Assembly: GCA_016212345.1 (NCBI GenBank)
Contig: JACRGM010000040.1
Location: 1 to 7,136 of the forward strand
Direction: 5' to 3'
DNA length: 7,136 bases
Source: Nitrospinota bacterium
GTDB lineage: Bacteria; Nitrospinota; Nitrospinia; SZUA-224
The notes under the pieces were generated by a model. The model made no database searches and was not told the origin of the DNA. It saw nothing but the letters and a program-made list of their open reading frames with translations. Made by a program: the position numbers and the translations under genes. This document shows positions 6,570 through 7,136 of the stretch, in pieces. Every line of letters begins with the position of its first letter. The first letter of the stretch is position 1.

Positions 6570-6943
6570 TATCCCTCCTTTCTACCAGCTCCAACAGTCT
6601 TTCTCGGGCCCTTTCTCGTCCTAGCATTTGTATTTGTCCTCTGCCCCCTCACAGGTAAAGAACGTTTATGTCTCCAGCCTCGGTAACTCCCTATATCTAT
6701 CAATCTCTTTATATTCATCAATACATCTTTTCTTATATCTCCTTCAACACGATACTCCCTCTCCAGCAAAGTTCTAATCTTGCTAAGCTCGCTTTCACTA
6801 AGATCCTTAACCCTTATATCAGGCGATATTTCAACCTTTTTTAATATCTGGTTCGATCTACTCCTTCCTATCCCATAGATATAGGTTAGGGCAATCTCAA
6901 CCCTTTTATCATTAGGGATATCTACCCCTGCAATACGTGCCAT
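6569..6943 (-). CDS. rpsM: 30S ribosomal protein S13
   Basis: A 124-residue protein of the small-subunit head that contacts the large subunit and the P-site tRNA. The start MARIAGVDIPNDKRVEIALT is the family N-terminus. The helix-two-turn-helix region lies around YIYGIGRSRSNQIL (21-34), and the basic tail contains RGWRHKRSLPVRGQRTNTNA (88-107) and RKGPRK. A longer frame from 6994 would add 17 residues translated from a palindrome, so it is rejected; GGAGG at 6955-6951 sits 7 nt before the ATG at 6943. It is the first alpha-operon gene in the window. Upstream, 193 nt of palindromic DNA replaces the closely packed rpmJ/infA found in many bacteria. Confidence 0.98.
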   Translation of the reverse strand: MARIAGVDIPNDKRVEIALTYIYGIGRSRSNQILKKVEISPDIRVKDLSESELSKIRTLLEREYRVEGDIRKDVLMNIKRLIDIGSYRGWRHKRSLPVRGQRTNTNARTRKGPRKTVGAGRKEG

Positions 6944-6950
6944 TAATTGT

Positions 6951-6955
6951 CCTCC
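6951..6955 (-). promoter_or_regulatory. Shine-Dalgarno deciding the rpsM start
   Basis: Minus-strand GGAGG at 6955-6951 lies 7 nt before the ATG at 6943 and 5 nt after the base of the hairpin at 6961-6988. It supports the family start MARIAG over the longer frame from 6994. Confidence 0.8.
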
Positions 6956-6960
6956 ATAGA

Positions 6961-6988
6961 GGCACGGACAAACAAGTTTGTCCATGCC
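6961..6988. repeat. 28-nt near-perfect hairpin before rpsM
   Basis: The plus strand reads ggcacggacaaac (6961-6973), aa, then gtttgtccatgcc (6976-6988). The arms are complementary over 13 positions with a single mismatch that becomes a G-U pair in RNA. In the rpsM transcript it would form a strong stem ending 5 nt before the Shine-Dalgarno. There is no run of U after it, so it is not a standard terminator. It may be a REP-like dispersed palindrome or a leader structure affecting S13 translation; one copy cannot distinguish these. Confidence 0.85.
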
Positions 6989-7020
6989 ACCCACCTTTAG
7001 GCACTACGCAGAAATAACTT

Positions 7021-7135
7021 GCACATCTGGCTTGTCTTTTGTTCCGTCTTCAGCGTTGCACCAAAGGTTACATATTAATAATATGCGCCCTTTGGTGCGC
7101 CTTGAAGACGAACCAAAATTCTGCGCCATATGTAC
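7021..7135. repeat. Large imperfect palindrome, MITE-like, reaching the window edge
   Basis: The two halves are near reverse complements around a centre at about 7078. The core catattaataatatg (7071-7085) is a perfect palindrome. Moving outward, the left arm has gcaccaaagg (7058-7067), gtcttca (7046-7052), ttttg (7037-7041) and acat.tggc (7023-7031); the right arm has ctttggtgc, tgaagac, caaaa and gcca.atgt in mirrored order. Small indels and mismatches (for example tta against gcg near the core) show the arms have diverged. The right arm ends at the window edge, so the true end is not seen. No transposase or supported gene is inside; it resembles a miniature inverted-repeat element. Confidence 0.75.
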
Positions 7136-7136
7136 A

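Noticed and set aside
6944..6994. N-terminal extension of S13 starting at 6994
   Set aside because: The 17 extra residues are translated from the 28-nt hairpin, while MARIAG at 6943 matches the family and has a well-placed GGAGG.
7004..7129. A minus-strand frame of 41 codons (starts MAQNFGSSSRR) inside the large palindrome
   Set aside because: It has no Shine-Dalgarno, lies wholly within repeat-like DNA and does not resemble L36, IF-1 or any family I know. It is probably a by-product of the element.

Overview
This is an AT-rich bacterial chromosomal window (by eye roughly 35-40% GC). It is dominated by housekeeping genes, and the ribosomal and polymerase proteins are clearly bacterial. Gene order rpsM-rpsK-rpsD-rpoA-rplQ is the classic alpha operon. 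A four-cysteine (zinc-type) S4, a VLCAD/FadE-like acyl-CoA dehydrogenase, a corrin-ring methyltransferase and dispersed-looking palindromes are compatible with several free-living, often anaerobic, low-GC lineages. The sequence alone does not let me name a phylum.

Layout, left to right. Positions 1-87 (minus) hold the first 29 codons of an unidentified gene that runs off the left edge. A perfect-consensus sigma70-type promoter (122-150, minus) precedes it. Next comes a minus-strand group read from about 2150 down to 200: a six-helix membrane protein of the DUF2238/YjdF type (1428-2078), a precorrin-4 C11-methyltransferase, CobM/CbiF (647-1438, overlapping the membrane gene by 11 nt), and an FtsB/DivIC-family division protein (200-550). 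A 106-nt divergent intergenic region separates this group from a plus-strand acyl-CoA dehydrogenase (2185-3996, GTG start). That gene converges, with only 22 nt between stop codons, on the 3' end of the ribosomal alpha operon.

The alpha operon runs on the minus strand: rpsM (6569-6943), rpsK (6168-6569), rpsD (5537-6166), rpoA (4410-5477), rplQ (4019-4432). The genes are tightly packed. The rpsM stop and rpsK GTG start share one base, rpsK and rpsD are 1 nt apart, and rpoA and rplQ overlap by 23 nt. Shine-Dalgarno sites and family N-termini argue for starts downstream of the longest open frame for rpsM, rpsD and rplQ.

The least ordinary DNA lies upstream of rpsM (6944-7136). A 28-nt near-perfect hairpin sits just before the rpsM ribosome-binding site. 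Beyond it is an imperfect palindrome of about 115 bp that reaches the right edge and looks like a miniature inverted-repeat element. No rpmJ or infA is visible in this stretch, where many bacteria have them. A second curiosity is a 15-nt in-frame triplication near the end of rpoA. I see no convincing new multi-gene system; the rest is core metabolism and information processing.
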